Source: Linyphia triangularis (Eukaryota; Arthropoda; Arachnida; Araneae; Linyphiidae). From it: a stretch of DNA of 64,000 nucleotides. The DNA lies in NCBI GenBank assembly GCA_963978545.1, contig OZ021732.1, forward strand, positions 45,332,059 through 45,396,058, in the 5' to 3' direction. Below the pieces are notes generated by a model. It was not told the origin of the DNA. It worked only from the letters and a program-made list of their open reading frames with translations, and made no database searches. This document shows, in pieces, positions 22,246 to 34,363 of this stretch (position 1 is its first letter; the number at the start of each line of letters is the position of its first letter). The position numbers and the translations under genes are program-made.

Positions 22246-22708
22246 TGTTATGAATTTTTCCACTGAGGCAATGATGGCACAGTTTTCACGGTTTAAAAGT
22301 ATTTATTCTCTCTTCAGAAAACTCACAAAATTTATTCACAGGCAACAGTTTAATTACTCTCAAGCTTCAACACAAGCTTCAACAAAAATAACTTCGAATT
22401 CAGCGATTATACAAGCTCACTCCAATAGGTAAACAAAGCGATCAGCTTTCAACGAAGTCCGAAGTCAATCTTGAAAACTTTCCCGTTCTCCAGTCTTTTA
22501 TATACAAGCGCGTGAGACATTCACGAAATTTCCAGCCAATTCATCGGAAAAGAAATATCTCGAAACTTCTCGATTGCTTTAGGTGTTGCCATCTTTTTCT
22601 AACTTGTATAATCGCTGTTAATAAATAAAATAAGATAAAAATAAATTACAATAGAATTTTAAAATAATACGTCACTATTTACACTATATACAGACAATTT
22701 GTGCAACA
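22246..22708 (-). repeat. 5' LTR of Ty3-type copy 1
   Basis: It matches 7668-8129 with about four differences and has the same TGTT...AACA termini in element orientation. The putative primer binding site, complement of TGGTGTCAGAAGTGGG, ends at 22244-22245, one base from the LTR. Confidence 0.92.
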
Positions 22709-24194
22709 TTACGAAGACAACAATACGAAGAGGTAGGCGTATGTGGATATAACACTCTTAATTAACAGACACTTTCTTATGGTGCTTTTAATTGTATTCT
22801 AATTTGTTGTTGCGGCAAGCTTAGGAAAGACAGTGAGAAATTCTTCAACTTTTTTCGCATGTTGACACATTGATAGAAAAAATAAAACAACACTTTCAGA
22901 ACACTCCAACAAACATAAAAGATTACATAAAATTAGTACAAAGATTAGTCATTACACCGTATGAAAAAGAAGCCGTATATTTTCCTGAAGTTCTCATTTT
23001 TTTTTATTTTTTTTTAATTTTTTTTTTCTGTGCGAAATTTATTTTAATGTATAAGAAATAAGTACAAAATATACGACCCTCGAACTACAATAAACACTTT
23101 TTGTTTGTAATAATGAGTGAATAGTATATTAGTTAAACAGTGAAAAGAATACAAGTACTAATTAGCACTAATAATAAATCATCGGCTTATCGTGAGAATG
23201 TGTAAACTCTGTCAAAGTTTTCAGGACAGAAACTTTCTAAAAATGTATGTTAACATAAACTTTATTACTTAATTAGAATTTAATTGCACCCGTCATTACT
23301 TTATTTTAAATTGCAAAATTAATTGCAAATTGTATTCAGTAATTAGGTACGGGAAAACTACTAGGATTGTAAATATAACTTAAATTTTTTTTCACATAAA
23401 AAGTTTTTTAATGTGTTATTTTCATATAATTTTTTTGTTTTTTACTACTTTTAAAATTTACCACTTTTTATAAAAATTTTACGATTCGAAATTAAGTTAA
23501 CACTCAATTTTTGCATGGATGAGTTAGACCCTAGTAGGTTTTTGGTCCCGCATTATACACTATAATTACTATAAAAATGTTAAATTGTCTGTTTCAAACT
23601 GAAATTATCTACGGAAACGGCGGGTATATACCGTCCGCACCCACGTCGTGTGAATACCTCGATTTAACCTTATGTACAAAATACGTTCATGCGGAGGCAG
23701 ACCCCGCACTAAATTTTGACGAGTGCGGATGCCATGCGGGTCCGCGCGAAGTTTTCAAAGTTGCTGGCAGCTCCCCGCATCTTCTGAAAAGCAATTTAAT
23801 CTGAAAAGCAATTAATTCTGCCACAATTTAAAAATATTTAAAGACTAGAATCTCCCCTATTTAAATTGATAGCATCATTTGAAAGACAAAAAAAGGGTGG
23901 AAATTTGAAGTATTTTGAAAAAGAAGTTGGAGAGTTCGGGGATAAACTTAAAAAGAAAATTGATCAGTAAATATCTTAATTCCTCTTTGATATTTACATT
24001 TGAAGGTAAGATGTAAATTATTTATTGAATTTTACCTAATTCTATTCATTTTATCGATACCTTGAAACCGATGCTAAAAACATGTCTAGAATTTATAATT
24101 TAGGCTTAACGAATTGTACATTGACTCCTGCTCACCATTTTCGATACTTTTGGTCATTTGATTGAGAATTCGTCTCAACTAAACTTCGCAGTAT
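22709..24194. other. intergenic, no gene seen
   Basis: AT-rich with T-runs near 22990-23030. A GC-richer patch at 23610-23790 is open for 75 codons but shows no recognised domain. TTGCACCCGTCA near 23284 resembles the motif of 16313-17597 once. Confidence 0.45.
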
Positions 24195-24380
24195 TCTTCC
24201 GTTAGACGGGTACCAGATAAATACCGCCTAATCAGTCAAACTTAGAACCTTCAAATCATTTATAATTCATATAAGAAAACATAAACATTTAGGCTCGGTG
24301 ATACATTTACACGTCATTTAAACTTGTAAACATTTAGGCTTGGCGACAACTCCGCCAACTGGTACCCGTCTGGTGGAAGA
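24195..24380. mobile_element. MITE with TCTTCC...GACGGGTACCAG ends, copy 1
   Basis: The left end TCTTCCGTTAGACGGGTACC and the right end, complemented TCTTCCACCAGACGGGTACC, are inverted repeats with three mismatches. A related copy is at 26693-26875. Superfamily not assigned. Confidence 0.65.
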
Positions 24381-24504
24381 TTACCGACTTTTCAATAGAC
24401 ATATCGCATTTTCTACAGCATTGGCAGTTTTGCCTGGGAAAGTTGTCTTCGAACAGACAATCTTTGTATAAGAATTTTACTACATTAGTGTACTGCAGAA
24501 ACTA

Positions 24505-26018
24505 TACTCACTTTCAAAAGTTAAGCTCGGAGAGGAAAATTTAAATTTCCCTATCCGTAAGCTCAATCTGATTTAAAAAAGCTGAAATTTGTTACAAAGG
24601 TAGAAAGAAGCATGCAAATGTGTTAGGTGCCAATCACGGTTTCGCGTTGAGAAATATGCAAAAAGGCAGTCGTATAAGATGCCGGTATTGTGAAGGGTTA
24701 CAAGAGTAGCATGTAAGTGCTGATGAAAGGTGTTTAGAACATTCGTACAATTTGTTTTCAAGCTAGACGTGTTTCTATGTCTTCCAGAAGACGAATGTAA
24801 GATTCCGAGCGCTAAAAGTGTCGGACGCATTGAAGCAGGACAGTCACAGATGTTGCTCTTTCCTTCGACGTTCATCATTCCGTCATTTCACGATTATGAA
24901 AGCAATTCTAAACCAGCGAAACAGTTCTCCGAAGACCTGTAGCCGATCGTCCAAGGGTAACGAACCCCGTGGAAGATGGATATATTGCCGTTGTAACTAA
25001 GCGGAATCCAACATCGCCCCCCACACGCGTGACATCTATAGTTGTAGTGGCCATTGGTAAGACGAAATCTGCCACTACTGTTCGTCGAAATCTGCGCATT
25101 AATGGTCCGTACGCCCGGGTACCACGAGTTTGGGTTCCTTTATCCGTCCAATCCAAAGGGGCACGATTAAAGTGGTTCCGCCAGCATGTGTATTGGACTG
25201 TGTCTGATTGGGCTACGTTATGTTCACATATGAGTCCAGATTTGTCCTACAACCTGATGATTAACGCGTAAAGGTCTGGAGGGGTCAAGGCACAAGCAAT
25301 TGGCCCAGAACATCACGTATTCCGCTGTGGAAGCATCATAGTCTGGGCAGGGATTTCATTGGAATATCGCATCGACCTGCATATCTTCAGGCGAGGTTCT
25401 GTGATGGCTGTACGGTATCGAGATGAAGTCTTAGACCCCTTTGTAAAACTGTACGCTGCAACAGTGGGTCATTCTTTAATTTTAATGGACGATAATGCGC
25501 GTTCCCAGAGAGCTGCCATCGTTGACGACTTTCTGGAGAGTGAGGGGATTGCGCGTATGGAGTAGCCGGCTTACTCGCCGGACCTTAATCCAATAGAAAA
25601 TCTTTGGGATGCCTTCGGCTGTGCTGTATGTAGACGTTTTCCATCTCCAGACACTCTCAGAGATTTATAAATTGCCCTACAGGAGGAATGGCGATTACTG
25701 GACTCTGCGGCGGTTGATCACCTCGTAACAAGCTTGATCACATGCTGCACGCTTTGTATACAGGTAAGAGGTGCTCACATACCCTATTAATGTCATTTTT
25801 TTGTTTAGAATTTAAACATCATTTTGTTCATGACGCAAATATATGACGTCATCTTATAATTTATGAAAATTCGATATTTTTTTTATCTTTGTAATTCTTT
25901 GTTTCGTATTATGAATAAACATAGAGCTACTTACTTGCATCATTTCGTGTCAATCGAAGCAGTACTTGTCCATTTTTTCGCATTTTACCGTTTCGTGCTT
26001 AACTTTTGGAAGTGAGTG
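24505..26018 (+). mobile_element. second Tc1-type transposon, inactive
   Basis: Inverted ends of 22 bp (24505-24526 and 25997-26018, two mismatches) start YACTCACTTYCAAAAGTTAA. TA flanks both ends (24503-24504, 26019-26020). At 1514 bp it is a full-length element of a different family from the one at 842-2423. Confidence 0.92.
24900..25790 (+). pseudogene. Tc1-type transposase, several stops and frameshifts
   Basis: Pieces are readable in order: EDGYIAVVTKRNPTSPPTRV; TVRRNLRINGPYARVPRV; ARLKWFRQHVYWTVSDWATL; then LILMDDNARSQRAAIVDDFL and YSPDLNPIENLWDAFG. From the Asp of DDNAR to the Glu of PIENLW there are 34 residues, the Tc1 DD34E spacing. The site usually FTDESRF reads FTYESRF near 25222, so the first catalytic Asp is Tyr. 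TAG replaces the expected Trp codon near 25563. It ends in RGAHIPY like the first element's protein. Confidence 0.9.
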
Positions 26019-26572
26019 TAAAATGAATCCTTTAGGATTTGGCGATGAGTTTAGTACTTTGTCTCCGCTTTATATTGTCAAGTCTTTATAGTGTTGTAGA
26101 AACATGCTTATTTAAATATTTTTTTAGCTGTGATCCCGCATATACCACTGGATATGCTTCCTACTTAACAAATCAACAAGCTGAGTAAAATTAATAATTA
26201 CGTTACCCAATACAAGCATGCATAATCCAGTTGCAGACGTTTGATAAAATTTACAAATTATTATTCTGAATGATATATAAGAAATATTTTATTGAGGTAT
26301 GTAACTAGAGCATAAATGTGTATTATTTAGACTATCGAATTTTATATTGCTAATTCTCGTTCAATTTAAAGATGTAAAAGTATGGTGTCATATATTCGTT
26401 TAGTGAAATATTTTACGGGGTGTTGTCAAGCTTAGAACCCAAAAGTGTCTGTATACTCAAAATTCAATTTTAGTAACTACTAGCTGTGTGGCATCGTGCT
26501 TCTGGGGACCCTTTGAAAGGCAAAGAAGATTACATTTAAGAAAAAATGCAACACATGTCGTCTACGGCATTT

Positions 26573-27010
26573 GGCGATTTTTATTTTCATTTAGCGATCA
26601 GAAAAATTGTAAAAATCAAAAAACGTCAACTAAAAGAAAATTAAAACAATAATAATAATGTAATAAAGTTAAAATATAAATATTAAGGGTAATCTTCCGC
26701 TAGCCGGTTACCAATTGGTACCAAGATTAAATATTTACACATTTAAATGACGCGTAAATGTATAGCCAATCCTAAATATAGGAATTATAAATAATTTAAA
26801 AGTTGTTATATACTATGGATTAGTTAGGTCTGCAATCTGGTATTTTTTTTTTATCTGGTACCCAGCTAACGCAATAGCACCAAATTAAATTAAAATATCA
26901 ATAATAATAAAATAAATTATAACTGAAAATAAAAACCGTTGTCAGAAACCACATTTATCTGTAAAAAAAAATCACGCCAAAGAAATGCCATATACTACAT
27001 CTGTACGATG
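26573..27010 (+). repeat. dispersed repeat (see 11070-11240), split by a MITE
   Basis: Shared with 11070-11240 are TTTGGCG near the left and AAATGCCATATACTACATC near the right. The MITE at 26693-26875 lies in the middle, so the repeat is the older of the two. Confidence 0.4.
26693..26875. mobile_element. MITE with TCTTCC...GGTACC ends, copy 2
   Basis: The left end is TCTTCCGCTAGCCGGTTACC; the right end complemented gives GTTAGCTGGGTACCAG. The interior shares ACATTTAAATGACGCGTAAA-type sequence with copy 1 in reverse. It is more diverged than copy 1. Confidence 0.55.
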
Positions 27011-28074
27011 CGAGTTGTGCATTCTTCAAAAAAAAAAAAAAAATTAATACACAGAAAAAATTAATTTCATGCCCCCTTAGCAATTTCATAATCACGAACC
27101 AAAATAAAACACCAAAGAAATAAAATCCCAAAAACTACCTTTCTGGTTTAAATTGTAAAATAGTCTGGTGTAAATAGTAAAACATGCATAATGCAAAAAA
27201 TGTATTCAAATCTAGATTAAATAATATGAAACTTGATTCACAGGACAAAAACACTATACTACAAATAAAAACAATCAAAAGAAGGAAATGTGATATTCAG
27301 GGTTAAATACTAAAGGAATTGAATAAATATTTACATGAGAATAAAAAGAAAAATTAACAAATGGGGGGGGGGGGGGTGGACCGATATTATTTGAAAGTTT
27401 TCGCTGAATTTCAGTAATCGTAGCCGTTGTGCCTACATTCAAAATAATTCAGATATTAGGTAATATTACGTTTTAAAACCGCGCATGCGCAGAGCTTCTT
27501 TACGGTAGTTCGATTGATGGTAAATATATGGCAATGTTATTATAATATTCGAACCGCTTATTGGACAGACGTTTATATTACATAAAAATAATCAGAAAAA
27601 GAAGGAGGGATACAATAAAATAACTTTTGGTTTTATTCTGATGTAATAAAAAATATCGTTGCCATTCCAAGAAATTTTTAATATCATTTTATTTTAATAA
27701 AAGTAACTCTAAATCGTTGATAATTTGTTCTCTACAATCTCGATGTACAGAAGCTTCTGTGTAACAAATTTTGTACCTCCTAAGTGCAAAACTGTGTATA
27801 TACATATAGAAAATCTTTCAAAAAGTTTACTCCAATGTCAAAATAGCGTGTTTTCTGCCTGTTCCCAATTTAAGATGGCAGCTTATTTTAAATGGCCATT
27901 AAAACAAAATGACTTCTAACAACAGAACAAATATGCGTATGATTCTTAAAAATACGATATTATATGCAATTATTTTCTAAAATATTTTCCTTATTAAATT
28001 AAAATCTTATGTATAAAAAGGAAGAGTTTTCTTGGGTGTGTATGTTTATTAGTGTTTTATAAAAACTTTCAGGT
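27011..28074. other. AT-rich intergenic, nothing recognised
   Basis: A G-run of about 13 lies near 27363-27376. No gene is supported. Confidence 0.5.
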
Positions 28075-29054
28075 TTATTTCAATCGTAATGAAACTATGT
28101 ACATGCGAGTTTTGAAACAAGAGGAAGTTTCACTAGCTATATGAAATTTCGTAAAAACCTTTCCTTTCCTTTTCTATCATTTAACATGTATGATCATAGC
28201 TTGAAATCGACAGTTTTATTGTGGAAGATAACTATCTTTATAAGATTTTGAAAAACCACCCCATTCCCCCATAGTAACCCTAAAGGGACTTGAGATTTAT
28301 TGATCCAATTTGAGGTGACCTTTTTTTCTATAGATATCTTGACTATTGCAGATTATAGGAAACGTGATTTGAATCCGATGTTTTGTGGCTAAGGTGGGGA
28401 AATTGAGGATAGGAGGTAATGAGGAAATGTTAATGATCGACTGAGCCTATCTATTTGAAGCAGGTTATACAGGGCGACACTAGACCAACTAGGCCAAAAA
28501 TGGCAAAAAAACTCCAATTTTTACCCCTTTTCAAAAAAAGAAAAAACCTCTCCTTTTTCCAACACTCAAAGGGTATGGCTATTATTTTTTTTTTATTTTT
28601 TTTTCTAATTCTTGCCTCGATGAAATTATCCATACTTGATCTTCAAAACAAGAGGAAGGTCACTGGCTACATGAGATTTCATGAAACAATACCCAATCTT
28701 CTTTCCAACCCTTAATGGAGTATAAGCCTTGAGATCTACTAAGTTAATACGAACCAGGTATTTCCTATAGGTATCTTATGTAATTCATATTATCAGGAAT
28801 ACAATTTCATTCCATATGTAGTTAAAATGGGGAAATCAACGATAGGATATACATTGAATATAATCATGAGATCTACTGAGCCAATTTGAACAGTGTTTTT
28901 TTGTTTGAGTACCTTGACTAATCTAGATTATTTTTAGCATAACTTTATTCCGAAGTTTTGGTGGTGAAATTAAAGAAAATGGATAAAAAGGAGGTTGCTC
29001 AAAAGAAGTATACTTGCAATCGACTGAACCAATTTCAACCGGGTTGTACCAGGC
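28075..29054 (+). repeat. degenerate tandem repeat, about 145-bp period
   Basis: Related starts such as CTTGAGATCTACTGAGCCAA lie near 28289, 28433, 28723, 28866 and 29017, spaced at about 145 bp or twice that. They are followed by TTTTTCTATAGATATCTTGA and GGTGGGGAAATT-like blocks. The BEL element is inserted at the right end of the array. Confidence 0.65.
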
Positions 29055-29245
29055 TATTAAGAATTGTTTTGCAATATACGCCCGATAGATGGCGCTTTTG
29101 TGTAATCAGAATATAACTGTTTTGTATCATTCTATCATTCATTAGAGTATTAGATATGTACCAATAAAGACGTAACTAAGAAATTGGGAGTTGCGTTTTC
29201 CCTTGCATGGGAGGGATAGGTACATCGACTCAAAAAGATGGCACA
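29055..29245 (+). repeat. 5' LTR of the BEL element
   Basis: 191 bp, starting TATTAAGAATTG (right LTR TGTTAAGAATTG) and ending GATGGCACA. The first G has changed to A in this copy. Confidence 0.9.
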
Positions 29246-29805
29246 ATTTGGTGCAACGGCCGAAAAGTAATGGCCAATGAAAAAGGAACCACCGCAAGCT
29301 TTGATTGAGACAATGTTGAAAGTCTCCGGACATCGTGTGATGTATTTAAGATATGGCATTTAATGAGGTAGAATGTTTATTGTTTTGGTTTTGTTTTGGT
29401 AAACTTTCGAATTAAGTTTTGTTTGAGAATTTGAAAATTGGAAGTTTCGTGTTGAGAGTGTGTTGTGCTGGGTGTTAAAGTCTGGCATTTAGTGAGGCAG
29501 GGTGTTTATTGTTTGTTTTGTTGTGGTAAATTTTCGAATTTTGTTTCGCTTGAAAATTAGAAGTTTCATTTTGAGAATATGTAGTATGATTTATGTTGAT
29601 GATTATTATGGGATTTGATTTAATTGATAGTGTTGATTTAAGTTGTATCATAAGTTAGTTTGGGTTTCTTGTTGGTATATGCATTCAATAATTGTGTGGT
29701 AGTTGGCAATTGTTGTATTTATGACTAACTTGTTGGGGTTTTTGTTTTGATTTGTTTAAGTTGTAGTGTTATATAATTATTGTGGCATTGTTGAATTATA
29801 TAAAA

Positions 29806-32800
29806 ATGGTAACTTTACAGAGAGCAATCACCAAACGAACTGTTTTGAGATCTAGTACAACCAAACTAATCAACAAAATAGAAGAATTTATTTCTAATGA
29901 ACTAGATGTAGAGGTGAAATTAAATTCTTTAAAAGAATATCATGAACAATTAATTGTAAAAGAAAATAATATTAAACAATTAAATTTAGAAATTGAACAA
30001 CTCGTAGAACTCGATAAGTTAGAGTCGGAAGTTATTACATCTGAAGAATATTCGGAAAAGATAATTGTTTGGAAACAAAGAATAATTAATGCCATAGAAA
30101 AGTTAAGTAATAGTTTAAATGTTACAATGAGTGATAACAATATTGCGAATGCCGAAGGCGGTTTTGAATTGGCTAGTAATAACCGTAGGGAAACACAAAC
30201 GGTTAAACTTCCGAAATTAGTAATAAAAACATTTTATGGAGATTCGGCTTATTACTTAGAATTTATAAATCAATTTGAAAGTGCTATACACTTTAATGAA
30301 ACTTTATCTAAGATAGATAAATTTAATTATTTGAAATCTTATCTGGGTGGAGCTGCAGCCCATTGTATTAATGGATTTGCACTGACAGGAGAAAATTATG
30401 ATGCTGCTTTGGTTTTGCTAAAAAATAGATTTGGTAATAAAAATGCATTAATTCAAGCTCACTTAAATCATCTGTTAAAAATTCAAGTTGTTCGTTACAT
30501 AAATGATACGATTGGGTTAAGAAAATTGTTTGATCGTGCAGAAGTACAAATTAGGAATTTGGAGTCATTGGGGGTGAAAACAGAAACATTTGGAAACTTG
30601 TTAAGTCCTATTTTGTTAGAGAGAATTCCCAGGGAACTAGTGTTAGAATTTAATAGAACATATTCTTATGAAACGTGGAATTTTAGGGATTTGATGGAAT
30701 TTTTAGATAAGGAAATTCAGTCAAGGGAAAGGACACAAATATATAGTTATAAGTCTGGTAATTTTCAACATAGTAGTTACGAATATAAGGGTAGTCCTAG
30801 AAGGTTCGAAGGTAATAAACGGTTTGGAAATAAATTTAATGAACCGCAGTCTACCGCAAGTTTCGCTACTAACGTAAAAAACAATTGCGTCTTTTGTAAT
30901 AGTCCAGACCATGAGTTTTGTGAAAGTCTTAATGTGTCGGAAAGAAAAAACAAAATGGATAAGAAATGTTTTCTATGTTTCGGGTTTCACATGGCTAGAT
31001 TTTGCAAGACTAAAATAGATCCTTGCAAACATTGTAATTCTAAGTTTCACCATTATCTATTATGTTATAAAAATAATAATGTAGCCGCTAAAGAGTTAGT
31101 TGAAGAGGAAACAAATGCAGTAACTCAATGCAATTCCTCAACTGGTAAGTCAAATAGTATTTTATTGCAAACGTGTAGTGTAATTGCTTGTTCGGGAGAA
31201 AGATCAAAATTAGTTAGAATTCTTCTTGACAATGGATCTGAAAGAACGTGGATAACTCAAAGTTTAGCAGAAGCTTTAAAAGTTAAACCGATTCGTAAAG
31301 AAAGATTATCTATTTTCTCCTTTGGGAACATAAAGCCCGCAGAAAAAGTACATAGCGTTGCTAAACTGAAATTGAGGAACAGGCACCCTTATAAATCAAT
31401 TGAAATTGAGGCATTAATTACAGATACTATAACAGCTGCTCCAATCTCGATCCCAAACGCAATAAGTCAAAACATCGTTAAAGAAAAGGAATGGATGTTG
31501 GCTGACGCCTGCAATTCATCAGATTTGAATGTGCAGTGTCTAATCGGTGGAGATATGTTTTGGAAAATCGTAAGTGCGGACGAAGTGGTTTCTCTAACTG
31601 AAACTTTGAGTTGCATTCCAACTTTACTTGGGTTTACACTTCAAGGAAAGCAAGATCGCAGTTTTAATGAGACTAGCATTGGGATAGTATCAACAAACTT
31701 AAGTATTGGAAAAAGTATGGAAGTTTTGTGGGATTTGGAAACCTTGGGTTTGAAAGACGACGAGGGTTTAAGTATCGCAGATAAAGAATTCATCACCGAT
31801 TTCGAAAATGGGCTAAATTTCTTTAATGGAAAATATCAAACAAAACTATTGTGGAAATCTGCGCCAATTCATTTAATGAATAATTTTGGCTTGGCCAAAA
31901 GACAGTTTGATAATTTGATAGAAGGTTTTAAAAATAATAAATGGGTAGCTTCTGAATATAAGGAAATTATTAAAGAACAGTTTGATACGGGTATAATTGA
32001 AGAAGCTACTAGCGGTAGTGAAGGTTATTTTATGCCCCATAAACCTGTCGTAAGAGAAAATAAGACTACCACACGCGTTCGTTGTGTTTTTAATTGTAGT
32101 TCTAAAACGAAAGATAATTTGTCATTAAATGATTGTTTAGAAACGGGTCCGAATTTAAATCTCAACATATTGAATGTTATTTTAAAGTTTAGGAAATTTG
32201 ATATTGCTTTTAGTAGTGATATAGAAAAGGCATTCTTAATGATAGGTATCGCTGAGGAAGACAGAAAATTCTTAAAATTTTTATGGGTTTCCGATAAAGA
32301 AAATGAAAATTATAAAGTTATGCAAATGACTCGTTTACCATTCGGGTGTACGACATCGCCTTCGGGAGTGCGACAATTAAGAAACACACTAAGCAACTAT
32401 GAGGAAATTAAACCTAAAGCTGTAGAAATGCTAAATTCTTCTCTTTATGTTGATGATTTGTACTTAGGAGGACAATCTGTCGAAGAGGCCTTTCAGTTGT
32501 CCATGGATGCAGTTTCTATTTTGAAAGATGGAGGTTTTAATTTGAGAAAATTTACAACTAATTCGGATGAGTTAAACTCATTATGGTTAGAAAAAGGAAT
32601 TGGTTCAGCTGATGATAACTCAAAACTCCAATCAAAGGTTTTGGGTTTGAATTGGAATCCGGAAAGGGATATTATGTCGTTGGAATTGGGTTCGCTGATC
32701 GAGAGTTTGAGTTGTGGAAGACCAACCAAAAGACTTGTCTTACATTTTGCTGCAATGGTTTTTGATCCTGTCGGCTTTATAGCTCCATTTGTAATTAGGA

Positions 32801-33351
32801 TTAAGTGTCTGTTACAACAAATTTGGCAAAGGGGTCTAGAATGGGATCAGCAATTACCGGATGATCTTGAAAAGAAGTGGAGTGATTGGTGTAGGGAGGT
32901 CCAATGTCTGAGAAATCTGGGAATACCAAGGATGTATTTTTCAAATTGTGTAAATACGGATAAATTGAAGGTTCAGGTGCATATATTTTGTGACGCGTCT
33001 CCTATAGCATATGGTGCAATTTCGTATTTTAGGTTTCGGAATGATAGAGGTGAGTTGATTACGTCCTTCATCATGTCGAAAAGTAGGATGTCGCCGTTAA
33101 AGAAATTATCACTTCCAAGGCTTGAGTTGATGGGAACAGTGGTAGCGGCAAGAATGTGGAAGTTTTTAGTAGGGTTGTTTGAGAATTTATTAGAAGAAGT
33201 TTTCTTTTGGTCAGATTCGGAAATTTGTTTGCATTGGATTAAGGGTTCTGCTAGCAATTTGTCTCAAACCGAGTGTTGGAAATTCAGGGTACAACTAGTC
33301 CTGAAAATTGAGGACATTGTCCAGGACTGGAGAATCCGGCAGACAAACTGA
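29806..33351 (+). pseudogene. BEL Gag-Pol polyprotein, truncated by a frameshift
   Basis: An ATG at 29806 (MVTLQRAITKRTVLR) opens a frame of about 1181 residues. Visible in order: a coiled-coil N-terminus; a Gag capsid-like region around residues 140-340; cysteine clusters with C-x2-C patterns from about 360 (CVFCNSPDHEFC, CFLCFGFHMARFC, CKHCNSKFHHYLLC); an aspartic protease with LLDNGSERTW near 473, where Asn replaces the usual Ser/Thr; reverse transcriptase with GCTTSPSGVRQL and YVDDL near 880; BEL-type RNase H with CDASPIAYGA, LPRLELMGTVVAARM and FFWSDSEICLHWI. The frame stops at 33349-33351 because of a small deletion near 33328; coding continues in another frame. Integrase is therefore cut off. 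Confidence 0.93.
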
Positions 33352-33845
33352 CACGTGGAATACCAGCAGCATCTCTTCTCATCGACAACATCTGGTTTTC
33401 GGGTCCACCATGGCTGAGGTGTTCACCTGAACTTTGGCCTACTCAACACTCAACGACATTAAAAGAAGATCAACTAGAACGGAGATCCATCGTTACCACA
33501 TGCGTTTCAACTATAGCACAAACTATAATTGATGTTGGTTCATTCAGTAATGTTAAACGACTGTTGCGAGTGACTATTTGGGTGATACGATTAATCTCTA
33601 AATTCAAAAAATGTCCTACTCAAATCGGTCCCATTACAGCAGATGAACTCCAAAAGGCAGAAGAGTTCTGGATAAAGACTAGTCAAAACAGGACATACGC
33701 TCTTGAAGTTGACAATCTCAAAGAGGGTAAGCTGCTGCCAAAGGACTCTAGTCTATACAGTTTAGCCCCTTACTTGGATGAAAGAGATATTCTTCCCGTC
33801 AAAAGACGTTTAGAAGAGAGTTCCTGTACTATAGAAGAAAAATAT
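33329..33845 (+). pseudogene. BEL Pol continuation, RNase H end and start of integrase
   Basis: In a shifted frame the sequence continues ENPADKLTRGIPAASLL, then WFSGPPWL, motifs that follow RNase H in BEL elements. A further stretch (PITADELQKAEEFWIKTSQN, then LDERDILPVKRRLEESS) is the BEL linker before integrase. It is cut at 33846 by the nested LTR element. Confidence 0.85.
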
Positions 33846-34311
33846 TGTTACGAATTTTTCCACTGAGGCAATGATGGCACAGTTTTCACGGTTTAAAAAT
33901 ATTTATTCTCCCTTCAGAAAACTCACAAAATTTATTCACAGGCAACAGTTTAATTACTCTCGAGCTTCAACACAAGCTTCAACAAAAACAACTTCGAATT
34001 CAGCGATTATTCAAGCTCACTCCAATAGGTAAACAAAGCGATAAGCTTTCATCGAAATCCAAAGTCAATCTGAAAACTTTCCCGTTCTCCAGTCTTTTTA
34101 TAAGCAAGCGCGTGAGGCATTCTCGAAATTTCCAGCCAATTCATCGGAAAGAAATTTCTCGAAACGTCTCGATTACTTCAGGTGTTGCCACCTTTTTCTA
34201 ACTTGTATAATCGCTATTAATTACTAAATAAAATTGGATAAAAATAAATTACAATAGAATTTTGAAATAATACGTCACTATTTACAATATATACAGACAA
34301 TTTGTGCAACA
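33846..34311 (-). repeat. 3' LTR of Ty3-type copy 2
   Basis: 466 bp, identical to 36994-37459 except for one base (CAACAGTTTAA here, CAACAATTTAA there). It differs from the copy 1 LTRs by scattered substitutions and a few indels, so the two copies come from different sublineages. Confidence 0.95.
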
Positions 34312-34363
34312 TTTCCCCCTTCTTAAAGACTGCACGTCCCGGGCAGTGAAGTCCTTAAGCCAT

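Larger units (their letters stand above)
7668..22708 (-). mobile_element. Ty3-type LTR retroelement, copy 1, split by an 11.3-kb insertion
   Basis: Two LTRs (7668-8129 and 22246-22708) enclose an internal region read on the minus strand. Next to the right LTR is the complement of TGGTGTCAGAAGTGGG, which looks like a tRNA-Leu primer binding site. The flanking four bases are ATAC and TTAC, an imperfect target duplication. The LTRs differ at about four positions by eye, so insertion was recent. Bases 8759-20097 are a later DNA-element insertion: the sequence on either side joins cleanly to match copy 2 at 34935-34945. Confidence 0.9.

Noticed and set aside
23577..23804. 75-codon frame in a GC-rich patch
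   Set aside because: No domain, no splice context and no repeat partner; could be part of an unknown element.
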